DNA of 21,608 nucleotides from CBDVBD01 sp965372135 (GTDB taxonomy: Bacteria; Electryoneota; RPQS01; CBDVBD01). The DNA is taken from contig CBDVBD010000041.1 in assembly GCA_965372135.1 (NCBI GenBank), forward strand, positions 1 to 21,608, given 5' to 3'. The notes under the pieces are model-generated. The model ran no database searches. It was not told the origin of the DNA and was given only the letters and a program-made list of their open reading frames with translations. Both the position numbers and the translations under genes were made by a program. Shown here piece by piece: positions 7,609 to 15,536 of the stretch (the stretch's first letter is position 1; every line of letters begins with the position of its first letter).

Positions 7609-9661
7609 GCAGGATCAGCAGTCGTCGAGGGTCTTTCCCTTTTGGGATCCGGGCAGTATTTTCGGATTCCGGTTCGGATACGTAGGGTTTTATGGTTCGC
7701 CGGGCACGGATTTCCGTCATCAACCATGGATCGCGAGTCTCTACTATACGTTCACCGGCGTTGATGATAATGTGTCCGTGGCGTTGGGCGATGTCTTCAA
7801 TAAAGGTAATTACGTTTTCAGGGACTTTGGAACGGGAATTTGACATCAAGAGGTCTTTGATAGATTTAGCAGTCCAATCGTTGTCCATAGCTCGACGGAT
7901 TGAGTCTTTGGTTATTACGGAATGATTGCCTCTCAGTTCTACGATTTGGCAAAGGCGGAATCGTACTGCCGGGTCTAAATCCGGGGGCAGGATGATTTCC
8001 AGGTTTGCCAATACCAGGAATTGATTTTCCGGGGACGGGGCTGCTTTTTCGGTGTCGCGTTTTCTTGCTCTCAGGAGTTTCATGCCGAATGATGATACCC
8101 GGAATTGGGTTGTTTCGCTATGTAGGTTTATGATAAGATCTATAACATTAATCCAATTCAACGGACCGGATAGCGAATTTAAAATATCATCGCGGATTTG
8201 ATCCCTGGTCAGTTTTGATATCGGGACATTATCAATTGCGAATAAAGTAATCTCTTGCTCAAGAAAGGTATCCAGGTAGTCATCCAGATTTATCATCCGG
8301 TTGACAGGAAGAGTGGCAAGATTCGCCAATAGTATCTGCCGTGTCTGCCAAGATGGGCTCAGACGGTTGATGGGGAGTGGGAGTACATTTTTGTGGCTAT
8401 GTGGGTGTTCTTTAATTAGTTTACCGTCCTTATCTACGAAGTGCAGCCAGTAGGACAGCATACGCGCTGCTAATCGTAGATGATCCCGGATAAGGTGTAC
8501 TTTTTCCGATACAGCTATTAAACGATCACCTTGTTTTGCCAATAATCCTTCGAATCTACAGAAGTGAAACAGGAAGTTCAAGTATTCGATAACGTCAACA
8601 CTTTTATACGTTAAGTTTGGGGATATGCGACGCCAATGCTTGCGATGTACGCGGCCACTCATTAGGTCTTTGGGATCATTGCCCAGCAAGGATACATCTT
8701 CGCTGAACAGGTAGCTCAGCAGTGCGGTTACATCGTCGGATATTTGGAATGGGGACTGTGATTCCTGTTCGACCGGATGAGTAGCTTCGGTAAAGAAGGT
8801 GCGTTTCCTTACCGATGGTGATCGGTATTCCTTAACGAAGTTATTGCGTATTATCATCGCCAGGTCATTCGGGATGGTAACTCTGCGACCACTGACTTCC
8901 CCATTGGGACCGCTTAAGAACAGCAATCCACGTTCCTGGAGCGATTCCAGAATATCTACCATGTCAAGAATATCAACACTCCAACGGAAATGCAGCCATT
9001 CTCGGCGCAGTTCCTCCAAGCCAAGCGCACGCTGTTTGATTGACAATATTTTTAACAGTTGTTGTTCCGATGTGGATAATTGCTCGCGATAGATATTGCG
9101 CAGGTATTGAATATCCAGGATTTTATGCCGGATTAATTCCTTCAGTACCACGAAAGTGTGCCTGACGTCTATTCGGTTTCGTTTTGCAATTTGCCATAGT
9201 GCGACGGATGGGAGATGTGGGTCTTCGTGTTTTTCTAAAGGAATTAATGACAGCCATTCGCCTAAGGAATCCGAGTAGGCTGATGGCAGTCGGAATTGCA
9301 GGTATATTTCCCGCGGGACAATCACCAGTTCCCATCCTTTTGGGGTGGTATCATCGGGGTATATGGTTGTAAGTCCGTAATCTGTCAGTTTCGATAATTG
9401 TGACAGTGGTACATGGGTTGGGGCGTCGGTTGGTTTTTGTTGATCATATATAATGCTTCCGCCTGAGGATAAGATAGTCCACAGCAGCCCTTTTGCCGGT
9501 TTAGGAAGGTTCATCAGGTAATGCCATAGGTGTACCGGATCTTTGAGCATGTCCGAAAGACCAGCAGTTAGATCAGCTTTGGTGGGCTTTTTGGTGCTTT
9601 TCGGTGTCCAGCCCCAAGCATGCGCCATCTCACGCAGTTGTTTGACTGGAGTGTGAGCCAA
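7571..9661 (-). CDS. Helicase-associated protein with Helicase_C_3 (XPB/Ssl2-type) domain, partner of XPB
   Basis: The product has 696 residues and no Walker A or DEAD-type motif, so it is not itself a helicase. The C-terminal part, about 548-660, matches the XPB/Ssl2-type Helicase_C_3 family: FLVLANLEIILPPDLDPAVR, then ITKDSIRRAMDNDW and VPENVITFIEDIAQRHG. The middle, about 170-310, is helical and winged-helix-like (YREQLSTSEQQLLKILSI). The start is a TTG at 9661-9659; a Met at codon 12 is an alternative. It follows the XPB gene by 34 nt. As I recall, actinobacteria such as Mycobacterium have the same kind of neighbour beside their XPB gene, so the two are probably functionally linked in DNA repair or remodelling. 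Parts of the gene are more AT-rich than XPB. The biochemical role is unknown. Confidence 0.75.
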   Translation of the reverse strand: MAHTPVKQLREMAHAWGWTPKSTKKPTKADLTAGLSDMLKDPVHLWHYLMNLPKPAKGLLWTILSSGGSIIYDQQKPTDAPTHVPLSQLSKLTDYGLTTIYPDDTTPKGWELVIVPREIYLQFRLPSAYSDSLGEWLSLIPLEKHEDPHLPSVALWQIAKRNRIDVRHTFVVLKELIRHKILDIQYLRNIYREQLSTSEQQLLKILSIKQRALGLEELRREWLHFRWSVDILDMVDILESLQERGLLFLSGPNGEVSGRRVTIPNDLAMIIRNNFVKEYRSPSVRKRTFFTEATHPVEQESQSPFQISDDVTALLSYLFSEDVSLLGNDPKDLMSGRVHRKHWRRISPNLTYKSVDVIEYLNFLFHFCRFEGLLAKQGDRLIAVSEKVHLIRDHLRLAARMLSYWLHFVDKDGKLIKEHPHSHKNVLPLPINRLSPSWQTRQILLANLATLPVNRMINLDDYLDTFLEQEITLFAIDNVPISKLTRDQIRDDILNSLSGPLNWINVIDLIINLHSETTQFRVSSFGMKLLRARKRDTEKAAPSPENQFLVLANLEIILPPDLDPAVRFRLCQIVELRGNHSVITKDSIRRAMDNDWTAKSIKDLLMSNSRSKVPENVITFIEDIAQRHGHIIINAGERIVETRDPWLMTEIRARRTIKPYVSEPESENTARIPKGKDPRRLLILLRKSGYLPKWIS

Positions 9662-9695
9662 GCAAGACCTGAGTGTCGGCAGATTTCCGGCGATG

Positions 9696-11390
9696 TTACG
9701 ACGATATTTCCCAGCTGTCGATGTCGTAATGATACCCCTGTTCAGTTAAGAATAGTTGACGGTTCATGGCGAATTCGGCTTCCCGGGTGTCCCGGGTGAC
9801 GATGGTATAGAAGGTGGCTTGATTTTCGCCTGCTTTCGGGCGTAGGATTCTTCCCAGCCGTTGGGCTTCTTCCTGGCGGGAGCCGAAGGTTCCGGATACT
9901 TGAATTGCCACGTTTGCACATGGCAGGTCCAATGCGAAATTGGCGACTTTGGATACCACCAGTATGCGGAGGTCGCCCCGCCGGAAGCGGTTATAGAGTT
10001 CTTCGCGTTTCCAATTGGGCACCGCGCCAGTGATCAATTCCAGGTTAAATTCTTTGGCTATGATATCCAGTTGCTCCAGGAACTGCCCGATGATTAGTAC
10101 GCTATCCGATCGATGTTCTTTTAACAGTTTTTCCACCACGTGCAGTTTTGCGGGATTGCTGGATGCGATGGTGAATTTACGTCGTTCACCGGCTAAGGCA
10201 TAATCCAAGCGGGATTCTTGGGCTAAAGGCAGGCGGATTTCCCGGCATTTGGCTTGGGCGATCCAACCCTGGTCTTCCAGCTCCTTCCAGGGTACATCGT
10301 ATTTCTTGGGACCGATCAGGCTGAATACGTCGTCTTCTTTGCCGTCTTCTCGAATCAAAGTGGCGGTTAACCCCAATCGGCGTTTACTTTGGATTTCCGC
10401 CACGGCACGGAATACCGGCGCCGGCAGCAGGTGTACTTCATCGTATATAATCAAGCCCCATGGGTGTTCGTTAAACAAGGGGAAGTGTATAAAGTCTTCC
10501 TCCCGGGTGCGACGGTAGGTCATAATTTGATAGGTGGAGATGGTGACCGGTAGGATGGCTTTTTTTTCGCCGGAGTATTCAGCAATCAAGCCGTCGTTCA
10601 GGTCGGTTTTGTCCAGGAGTTCGTCGCGCCATTGCCGTAGGGCGATGATATTGGTGACCAAGATCAGAGTATGCATGCCGATAACTTCCATGACTCCCAT
10701 TCCAACCATGGTTTTCCCGGCACCGCAGGGTAGGACTACCACTCCGGACCCGCCTACGGATGTTCCGCCGGCATAGAAAGCATTCACCGCTTCCTGCTGG
10801 TATTTACGCATCACGAAATCGTTACCGGTTAGAGTGCGGTCGCACAGTCGGATTTGCAGCTTTTCGCCGGGCAGGTATCCGGCAAGGTCTTCCACCGGGT
10901 ATCCGATTTTAATCATGGCTTGTTTTAAGTGACCACGGGTGCCGGGGCGAACCAGCAGTTCGTTTTCAGTGACGGGACCCAGTAGGAAAGGTTTGATGGT
11001 TTTATGCAGTTGGATTTCTTTGATTAGCAGTTCGTCATCGCTGATTAATACTTGTCCACCGCCTTTTTCCAGCAGTTTAACTTTGCCATAGCGGCTCATA
11101 TAATCCCGGATGTCGGCGATGACATTGCCGGGGAGTTCGTATTTGGAGTATTCGATTAGTTTTTGGGTGATGTAGTCTGCAGATAAGCCAGCCGCTGCTG
11201 CGTTCCATAACGACAGGGGTGTGATGGTGTACGTGTGCAGGTGTTCGGGGGATTTGACCAGTTCGGCGAATCGGACTAACGAGTCCCGGGCGTCTTGGTA
11301 TAGGGCGTGATCTGTTTCCAGGAAGACGCTGCGATCCGATTGTACGATCAGGGGTTTGCTGTTGGATGATTTGCCGGTACTGGTGCTCAT
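9696..11390 (-). CDS. xpb: XPB/Ssl2-type superfamily 2 DNA helicase (ERCC3-like)
   Basis: The product has 564 residues, standard for bacterial and archaeal XPB. An N-terminal XPB/Helicase_C_3-like domain covers about 14-120. Helicase domain 1 has Walker A CGAGKT (222-227), the DEVH box (317-320), TAT motif III (342-344) and the XPB-specific RED motif in LIREDG (347-349). Helicase domain 2 holds LLIIGQ-type and VVSKVANFALDLP segments and motif VI QRLGRILRP (510-518). XPB is a 3'-5' DNA translocase of eukaryotic TFIIH; bacterial versions have 3'-5' helicase activity, with a repair role inferred. The ATG is preceded by an AGG at suitable spacing. The next gene downstream carries a related copy of the N-terminal domain, suggesting a two-protein complex. 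Confidence 0.93.
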   Translation of the reverse strand: MSTSTGKSSNSKPLIVQSDRSVFLETDHALYQDARDSLVRFAELVKSPEHLHTYTITPLSLWNAAAAGLSADYITQKLIEYSKYELPGNVIADIRDYMSRYGKVKLLEKGGGQVLISDDELLIKEIQLHKTIKPFLLGPVTENELLVRPGTRGHLKQAMIKIGYPVEDLAGYLPGEKLQIRLCDRTLTGNDFVMRKYQQEAVNAFYAGGTSVGGSGVVVLPCGAGKTMVGMGVMEVIGMHTLILVTNIIALRQWRDELLDKTDLNDGLIAEYSGEKKAILPVTISTYQIMTYRRTREEDFIHFPLFNEHPWGLIIYDEVHLLPAPVFRAVAEIQSKRRLGLTATLIREDGKEDDVFSLIGPKKYDVPWKELEDQGWIAQAKCREIRLPLAQESRLDYALAGERRKFTIASSNPAKLHVVEKLLKEHRSDSVLIIGQFLEQLDIIAKEFNLELITGAVPNWKREELYNRFRRGDLRILVVSKVANFALDLPCANVAIQVSGTFGSRQEEAQRLGRILRPKAGENQATFYTIVTRDTREAEFAMNRQLFLTEQGYHYDIDSWEISS

Positions 11391-11439
11391 TTCATGCCTG
11401 TTGTTGCGCCCTACTTAGGCTTGGCGATAACTGCTAAAG

Positions 11440-11838
11440 TTACTTCTCCCCGATGACTTGAATCCAGAGTTTTCTCCGGCGAGGTCCGTCGAATTCGCAG
11501 AAGAATAAGCCCTGCCAGGTGCCTTGACAGATTTTGCCATCGGTGACCGGGATGGTCAGGCTGGGACCGAACAGGCTCGATTTGATGTGGGCGTCGGAAT
11601 TACCTTCCATGTGCGTGTAGCCTGCGTTCGGCGGGATCAGATTTTCCATGGTATTCAGGATGTCGTGTACCACCGAAGGATCGGCATTTTCGTTGACAGT
11701 CAAAGCAGCGGTGGTGTGGGGGCAGTACAGCACCACACAACCTTCTTTGATATCACTTTCGGCAACGACTTCTTGAACTTGGTGATCTATGACCACGAAT
11801 TCGTTTCTACGTGAGGTATTGATGGCTATTTCTTTCAT
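11440..11838 (-). CDS. yjbQ: YjbQ/UPF0047 family protein
   Basis: A small conserved cytoplasmic protein, 132 residues from the start chosen here. The ATG at 11838-11836 has GAGG 6 nt upstream. An upstream in-frame ATG at 11853 lacks a Shine-Dalgarno and adds five residues not typical of the family. Family signatures are all present: SRRNEFVVI, YCPHTTAALTVNENADP, HMEGNSDAHIKSSLFGPS and the C-terminal GTWQGLFFCEFDGPRRRK. Conserved His residues cluster as a probable metal or active site. Members have weak thiamine-phosphate synthase activity in vitro and are named for it, but the true role is unsettled. It sits 37 nt after rnz and 49 nt before the XPB gene. Confidence 0.9.
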   Translation of the reverse strand: MKEIAINTSRRNEFVVIDHQVQEVVAESDIKEGCVVLYCPHTTAALTVNENADPSVVHDILNTMENLIPPNAGYTHMEGNSDAHIKSSLFGPSLTIPVTDGKICQGTWQGLFFCEFDGPRRRKLWIQVIGEK

Positions 11839-11875
11839 GAGAATCCTCGCCATTTTACAAGTCTGGGTTGTATGA

Positions 11876-12802
11876 TTAACGATTGATTTCTACTTCCATG
11901 CCGTCGTAGGCGATTTCCGTATTCTCGAAGATTGGCTGCGCTTCGTTTACCAGAGTTTCATGATCGGTGTATCGTGCGCTGATGTGTGTCAATATCAGCT
12001 TTTTCGCGTTTGATTTCCGCGCGACTTTGGCAGCCTGGGCTGCGGTACAATGGTCTGACGCCTCCGCTTCGTCCTGGTGGGCTTGGGTGAAGGTGCCGTC
12101 GAAGATCAGCAGGTCCGTATCTTTTGCCAGATGGTAGGCACCGGGACAGAGACGGGTGTCCCATATTACGGCGACTTTCCTCCCCGGGATCGAGGGTCCA
12201 ACCATGGTTTTTGCTTCGACGATGCGTCCATCCGTAAGGGTGATATCATTGCCGGATTTTAGTTCACCGTATAACGGTCCGGGTTCGATGCCCAGTCGTT
12301 CGGCTCGTTGTAGGTCGAACGTGCCGGTTTTGTCTTTTTCTACGAACAGAAATCCGATAGTAGGAACACGATGCTTCAACGGCGCCCATTGGATATCAAA
12401 TTCGTCATGTTGGAAGCAGGTGCTTCTATCCCCATCCAGTTCTTGGATTTCCAATGGATACTGGATATGGCTGTAGGTATGCTTCAGTGCGCACTCAATA
12501 TATTCAGCGATTCCCGGCGGTCCCAGCAGGGTCAACGAGTGTTCGATTCCCTGGAGTTCCCGGGTGGCTAACAGCCCCAATAATCCGCCCACATGGTCGG
12601 CATGCAGGTGGCTGATACAGATGGTGCAGATTCGTGATAACTTCCAACCCGCTTCCATCAGTGACCGCTGGGTGCCTTCACCGCAATCGAACAGGATGAC
12701 AGTACCATCGATTTTTAGGGCGATTCCCGGTAGTCCGCGACTCGATGTGGGAATGGCGGCTGAGGTACCAAGGAATCGTACTGTGATTGGCATAGGCGGC
12801 AT
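11876..12802 (-). CDS. rnz: Ribonuclease Z (tRNA 3' endonuclease)
   Basis: The product has 308 residues, normal for the short RNase Z, which trims precursor tRNA 3' ends in the cytoplasm. It is a metallo-beta-lactamase fold with FLGTSAAIPT at the N terminus, DCGEGTQRS (39-47), zinc motif SHLHADHVGGL (HxHxDH at 65-70), LKHRVPTIGF with His144, WDTR with the bridging Asp215, DHCTAAQAA (His251) and LTHISARY (His273). Two motifs vary: WDTR where GDT(R) is usual, and DHCTA where GHSTA is usual. All metal ligands are kept, so it is probably active. A start at the fourth codon (12793) would give the more usual N terminus. It lies 9 nt after dapL. Confidence 0.9.
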   Translation of the reverse strand: MPPMPITVRFLGTSAAIPTSSRGLPGIALKIDGTVILFDCGEGTQRSLMEAGWKLSRICTICISHLHADHVGGLLGLLATRELQGIEHSLTLLGPPGIAEYIECALKHTYSHIQYPLEIQELDGDRSTCFQHDEFDIQWAPLKHRVPTIGFLFVEKDKTGTFDLQRAERLGIEPGPLYGELKSGNDITLTDGRIVEAKTMVGPSIPGRKVAVIWDTRLCPGAYHLAKDTDLLIFDGTFTQAHQDEAEASDHCTAAQAAKVARKSNAKKLILTHISARYTDHETLVNEAQPIFENTEIAYDGMEVEINR

Positions 12803-12811
12803 CCGAGGATT

Positions 12812-13963
12812 TTATAGTCCTGCTAACAACTCTAAGGCTTTTTGTAACTGATCCTCGGGCTGGGTCATGGTGGCGCGCACCCATCCAGTGCCGCCGGTAC
12901 CGAATCCGCGACCGGGCGTGAGTATCACCCCCTGGTTTAATGCTTTTTCCACGTATTCGGCGTCGTCGTCGTCCACCTGGAACCACACGTAGAAAGTGGC
13001 TTTTGACCGGTGTACCCGGTATCCTAAGGATTCCAAGCCGTTCTCGAACATGACCCTTCGCCGCCCATAGATTTCCTGGGCTTCACGGACTTCCGGCGGC
13101 GGTTCGGTTCCCTGGAATTTTTCCAGAGCATCCGCCATGGCGCGTTGGATAAATAAAGGAGCACCGGAATCCAACTGGGCTTTTATGCGCACCAGTCCAT
13201 TGATTAGTTCGGAAGCTCCCACCGCAAACCCGATACGATAACCGGTAGCGCTAAAGGTTTTACTCAAGGAGTGGAATTCGATGGCGTTCCGAGTAAATTG
13301 CAGCAGCGACGGCGATACAGCACCTCCGAACGTCATTTCCGCATAGGCAGCGTCTTGTACTACCACGGTTTCCGGGTGGTCATGCACGAATGCCGCCACG
13401 GCTTGGAAGAATTCCACCGGTGCTTCCGCTCCGGTCGGGTTGTTGGGGTAGTTCAGGAACATCAACTTAGCGCCTACTGCTTGCTGTAAGTCAGGCAGCA
13501 TGCCGTTATCAGGGTTCAGGATCATTTCCGTGACGGTTCCCCCGTTCAGTATAGCACCGGCACCTTGATATACCGGATAGCATGGGGATGGGACCGCCAT
13601 GATATCACCCGGGTTGACGAAGGCTCGGGTCAGATTCGCCAAGCCCTCTTTGGCACCGATGATCACGGCGATTTCCTGATCCGGATCCAATTCCACCCCA
13701 TAACGACCTGCGAAAAAGCGGGCGATGGTTTCACGGACTTTAGCGTCCCCCTGGCTGGTTGGATACAAGTGTACGTCGGGACGGTCCAAGTGTCGTTTGA
13801 TGGCATTCACCAGGAAAGCTGGCGGCTGGAGATCGGGATCACCTATCCCTAAGTCCACGGTGAGTAATCCCTGTTGTTTTCGCTCTGCCGCTTTTCGTTC
13901 CAGTTCGGCGAATAAGTAGGGCGGCAGGTTTGCCAGTCTGTCAGCGATTCGCCAAGTGGTCAT
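12812..13963 (-). CDS. dapL: LL-diaminopimelate aminotransferase (DapL-type class I/II aminotransferase)
   Basis: The product has 383 residues. It is a fold-type I PLP enzyme with DLGIGDPDLQPP (37-48), IGAKEGLANL (102-111), YPNNPTGA (172-179), QDAAYAEMTF (203-212), PLP lysine K235 in HSLSKTFSATGYRIGF, and a C-terminal GRGFG..G..WVRATM. The pattern matches the DapL family, which converts tetrahydrodipicolinate to LL-diaminopimelate in one step for peptidoglycan and lysine synthesis. Linkage with dapF, two genes upstream, supports this over a general alanine or aspartate aminotransferase. The ATG has AAGGA at suitable spacing. It follows the phosphoribosyltransferase-like gene by 41 nt. Confidence 0.85.
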   Translation of the reverse strand: MTTWRIADRLANLPPYLFAELERKAAERKQQGLLTVDLGIGDPDLQPPAFLVNAIKRHLDRPDVHLYPTSQGDAKVRETIARFFAGRYGVELDPDQEIAVIIGAKEGLANLTRAFVNPGDIMAVPSPCYPVYQGAGAILNGGTVTEMILNPDNGMLPDLQQAVGAKLMFLNYPNNPTGAEAPVEFFQAVAAFVHDHPETVVVQDAAYAEMTFGGAVSPSLLQFTRNAIEFHSLSKTFSATGYRIGFAVGASELINGLVRIKAQLDSGAPLFIQRAMADALEKFQGTEPPPEVREAQEIYGRRRVMFENGLESLGYRVHRSKATFYVWFQVDDDDAEYVEKALNQGVILTPGRGFGTGGTGWVRATMTQPEDQLQKALELLAGL

Positions 13964-14004
13964 GGTGTCCTTTGCTATTGTTTCTAATCAAGTTGTTGTT
14001 TTCT

Positions 14005-14583
14005 CTAGCCGGCGATACTCCACACTAAGAATCCAATCCAGGATGGGTTGGCAACACGCAGTGCCCGGATGGCTTCGTCGGAGGTTGTCCCGCTTTTGAT
14101 TAAATCATCCATCAGGAGAATTCGTTTTCCCTCGATCGTTTCCGGATGTGGTACCGACATGGTATCTTGGATGATTTGTTGCTTTTGCTCCTTCGATATG
14201 GCTTCTTTTACGAATCGGGTGGCTCTACGTTTCACGATTGCCCGATGTTGATATGGAATTCGCAGCGCTTTGGCGACTTTTCCGGCTACGTATTCAGCGG
14301 CGGTTGGTTTCCATCTCGGACGCGAAGGCGGCATTGCCAGTATCAGGTCAACTGTCCAGGGGGGATTCAAGTTATTCAAGAATTTGACGCAGGTGTTTGC
14401 TAACCATCGACCGCTGGCTTTATGCCCCCGGTATTTCAGTCGATATACGCGTTCACCTACAGTGGTCCGGCGCCATTCTCCATGTTGTTTTGCGCTGTGG
14501 TGGTCTAATGCCCAACCGCTGTCGAATGTGCCGGTGATTTGGATGCCCGGAGGGACATAGGGTTTCTTACGAAACCAGCCCAT
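14005..14583 (-). CDS. ComF-like phosphoribosyltransferase-fold protein
   Basis: The product has 192 residues. The PRPP-binding loop is clear: RILLMDDLIKSGTT at 154-167, followed by DEAIRAL. The segment VYRLKYRGHKASGRWLA (47-63) and the block from DLILAMPPSRPRWK to about 140 resemble ComF proteins, which support natural transformation. The usual N-terminal zinc ribbon (paired Cys) is absent and the acidic loop has IKSGTT rather than the common TTGAT. The ATG lies inside the last codons of dapF (17-nt overlap) with GGAGG 9 nt upstream, so it is translated with dapF. A function in DNA uptake, nucleotide salvage or neither cannot be decided from sequence; ComF similarity is moderate. Confidence 0.65.
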   Translation of the reverse strand: MGWFRKKPYVPPGIQITGTFDSGWALDHHSAKQHGEWRRTTVGERVYRLKYRGHKASGRWLANTCVKFLNNLNPPWTVDLILAMPPSRPRWKPTAAEYVAGKVAKALRIPYQHRAIVKRRATRFVKEAISKEQKQQIIQDTMSVPHPETIEGKRILLMDDLIKSGTTSDEAIRALRVANPSWIGFLVWSIAG

Positions 14584-15433
14584 GCCAACCGCCCTCCAGA
14601 GTTAGTTCCCCTTGGAATACGAATTGCGCGGGTCCTCGGAGCCAGATTTCCCGGAAGTCCGACGATACCTGTACCGATAGAGTGCCGCCTTCCATCTGTA
14701 CCGTTATTTCTTTTTCCAAATCCACCAGTCCCAATGCCGCTGCAGCGACAACGCTGGCAGTAGCCCCAGAGCCACATGCCAATGTACGTCCCACCCCGCG
14801 TTCCCAGATTAATATCTCTACCGAGTTTCGGTTCGGGATTTCTACGAATTCGACATTGGTGCGATTCGGAAACATTCGGTGCTTTTCCAGTTTCGGTCCC
14901 CAAGCCAATAATTCTTCTAATGATACTTTTTTATTGATCACGAAATGGGGATTGCCGATATCGACGATAACGCCGTCAAACTGTTGATTGTCAATTATTA
15001 CCGCATGTCGAAGATTGGGGTGATTGATTTCCGGAATACCGGAAATATCGCGGAATTTTGGCGCCGGCATGGTGTTTCTGACGGTACCATCGGGTAAGGC
15101 GGTTGCCCTTACCGGTCCACCACCGGTGGCGATCTCAGTTTCTTGGGTCAGGTCCTCCCCAAGGCTGGTCAACAAGGCTACGGTACAACGGAGTCCATTG
15201 CCGCACATTTCCGCTTCGTATCCATCAGCATTGAAGTAGGTCATACGGTAACCGGTGCCGGTTTTTCCGGCGACAATTATGCCGTCAGCGCCGATTCCGG
15301 TGTGCTGGTCGCATAGGGATTTTATGGTTTCCGGGGTCAAATTTCGCAGGATCGATTCCGAATCCCGCAAGCCGTTGAACATCACGAAATCGTTACCCAA
15401 ACCGTGGTATTTCCAGAATGCCAGTGTTTTCAT
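14567..15433 (-). CDS. dapF: Diaminopimelate epimerase
   Basis: The product has 288 residues, close to the usual length. It interconverts LL- and meso-diaminopimelate with two catalytic cysteines acting as acid and base. Motifs are complete: YHGLGNDFVMFN at the N terminus, GIGADGI, FNADGYEAEMCGNGLRC with the first catalytic Cys, GNPHFVI, and ERGVGRTLACGSGA with the second Cys and the substrate-binding Glu-Arg. The GRT in the last motif replaces the more common GET, a position known to vary. With dapL downstream it makes a short two-step route from tetrahydrodipicolinate to meso-DAP. It is the first gene after a strong promoter, has GGGAAA about 8 nt before the ATG, and overlaps the next gene by 17 nt. 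Confidence 0.95.
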   Translation of the reverse strand: MKTLAFWKYHGLGNDFVMFNGLRDSESILRNLTPETIKSLCDQHTGIGADGIIVAGKTGTGYRMTYFNADGYEAEMCGNGLRCTVALLTSLGEDLTQETEIATGGGPVRATALPDGTVRNTMPAPKFRDISGIPEINHPNLRHAVIIDNQQFDGVIVDIGNPHFVINKKVSLEELLAWGPKLEKHRMFPNRTNVEFVEIPNRNSVEILIWERGVGRTLACGSGATASVVAAAALGLVDLEKEITVQMEGGTLSVQVSSDFREIWLRGPAQFVFQGELTLEGGWHGLVS

Positions 15434-15459
15434 TAATTGTTTCCCGGGGCGAGCCTTCT

Positions 15460-15488
15460 AATATAACAATTATTTTGGCATTAGACAA
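15460..15488 (-). promoter_or_regulatory. Sigma70-type promoter for the dapF-add operon
   Basis: TTGTCT (15488-15483), a 17-nt spacer, then TATATT (15465-15460); the predicted start is near 15453, giving a leader of about 20 nt before dapF. An imperfect dyad overlaps the -35: CATTAG-ACAAG (15479-15489) can pair with CTTGT (15503-15507) and CTAATG (15514-15519), with a 6-nt bulge. No other promoter as good was found in the short gaps down to add, so this may drive nine genes. Confidence 0.6.
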
Positions 15489-15536
15489 GAGTATTTTTCG
15501 ACCTTGTTGGCTGCTAATGTCAAACAGTATCGGTGA

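Noticed and set aside
7433..7843. 136-aa plus-strand open frame across the hydrolase/helicase-partner junction
   Set aside because: It overlaps the ends of two supported minus-strand genes and the intervening hairpins; no domain or Shine-Dalgarno supports it.
7571..11390. Possibility that the helicase pair is a phage-defence system
   Set aside because: The helicase has the specific XPB RED motif and standard length, its neighbours are housekeeping genes, and no nuclease or sensor domain typical of defence islands is visible.
11387..11395. Two-codon upstream frame ATG-AAA-TGA overlapping the XPB start
   Set aside because: The only Shine-Dalgarno-like AGG is 1 nt from this ATG and correctly spaced for the XPB ATG, so translation of the mini-frame is unlikely.
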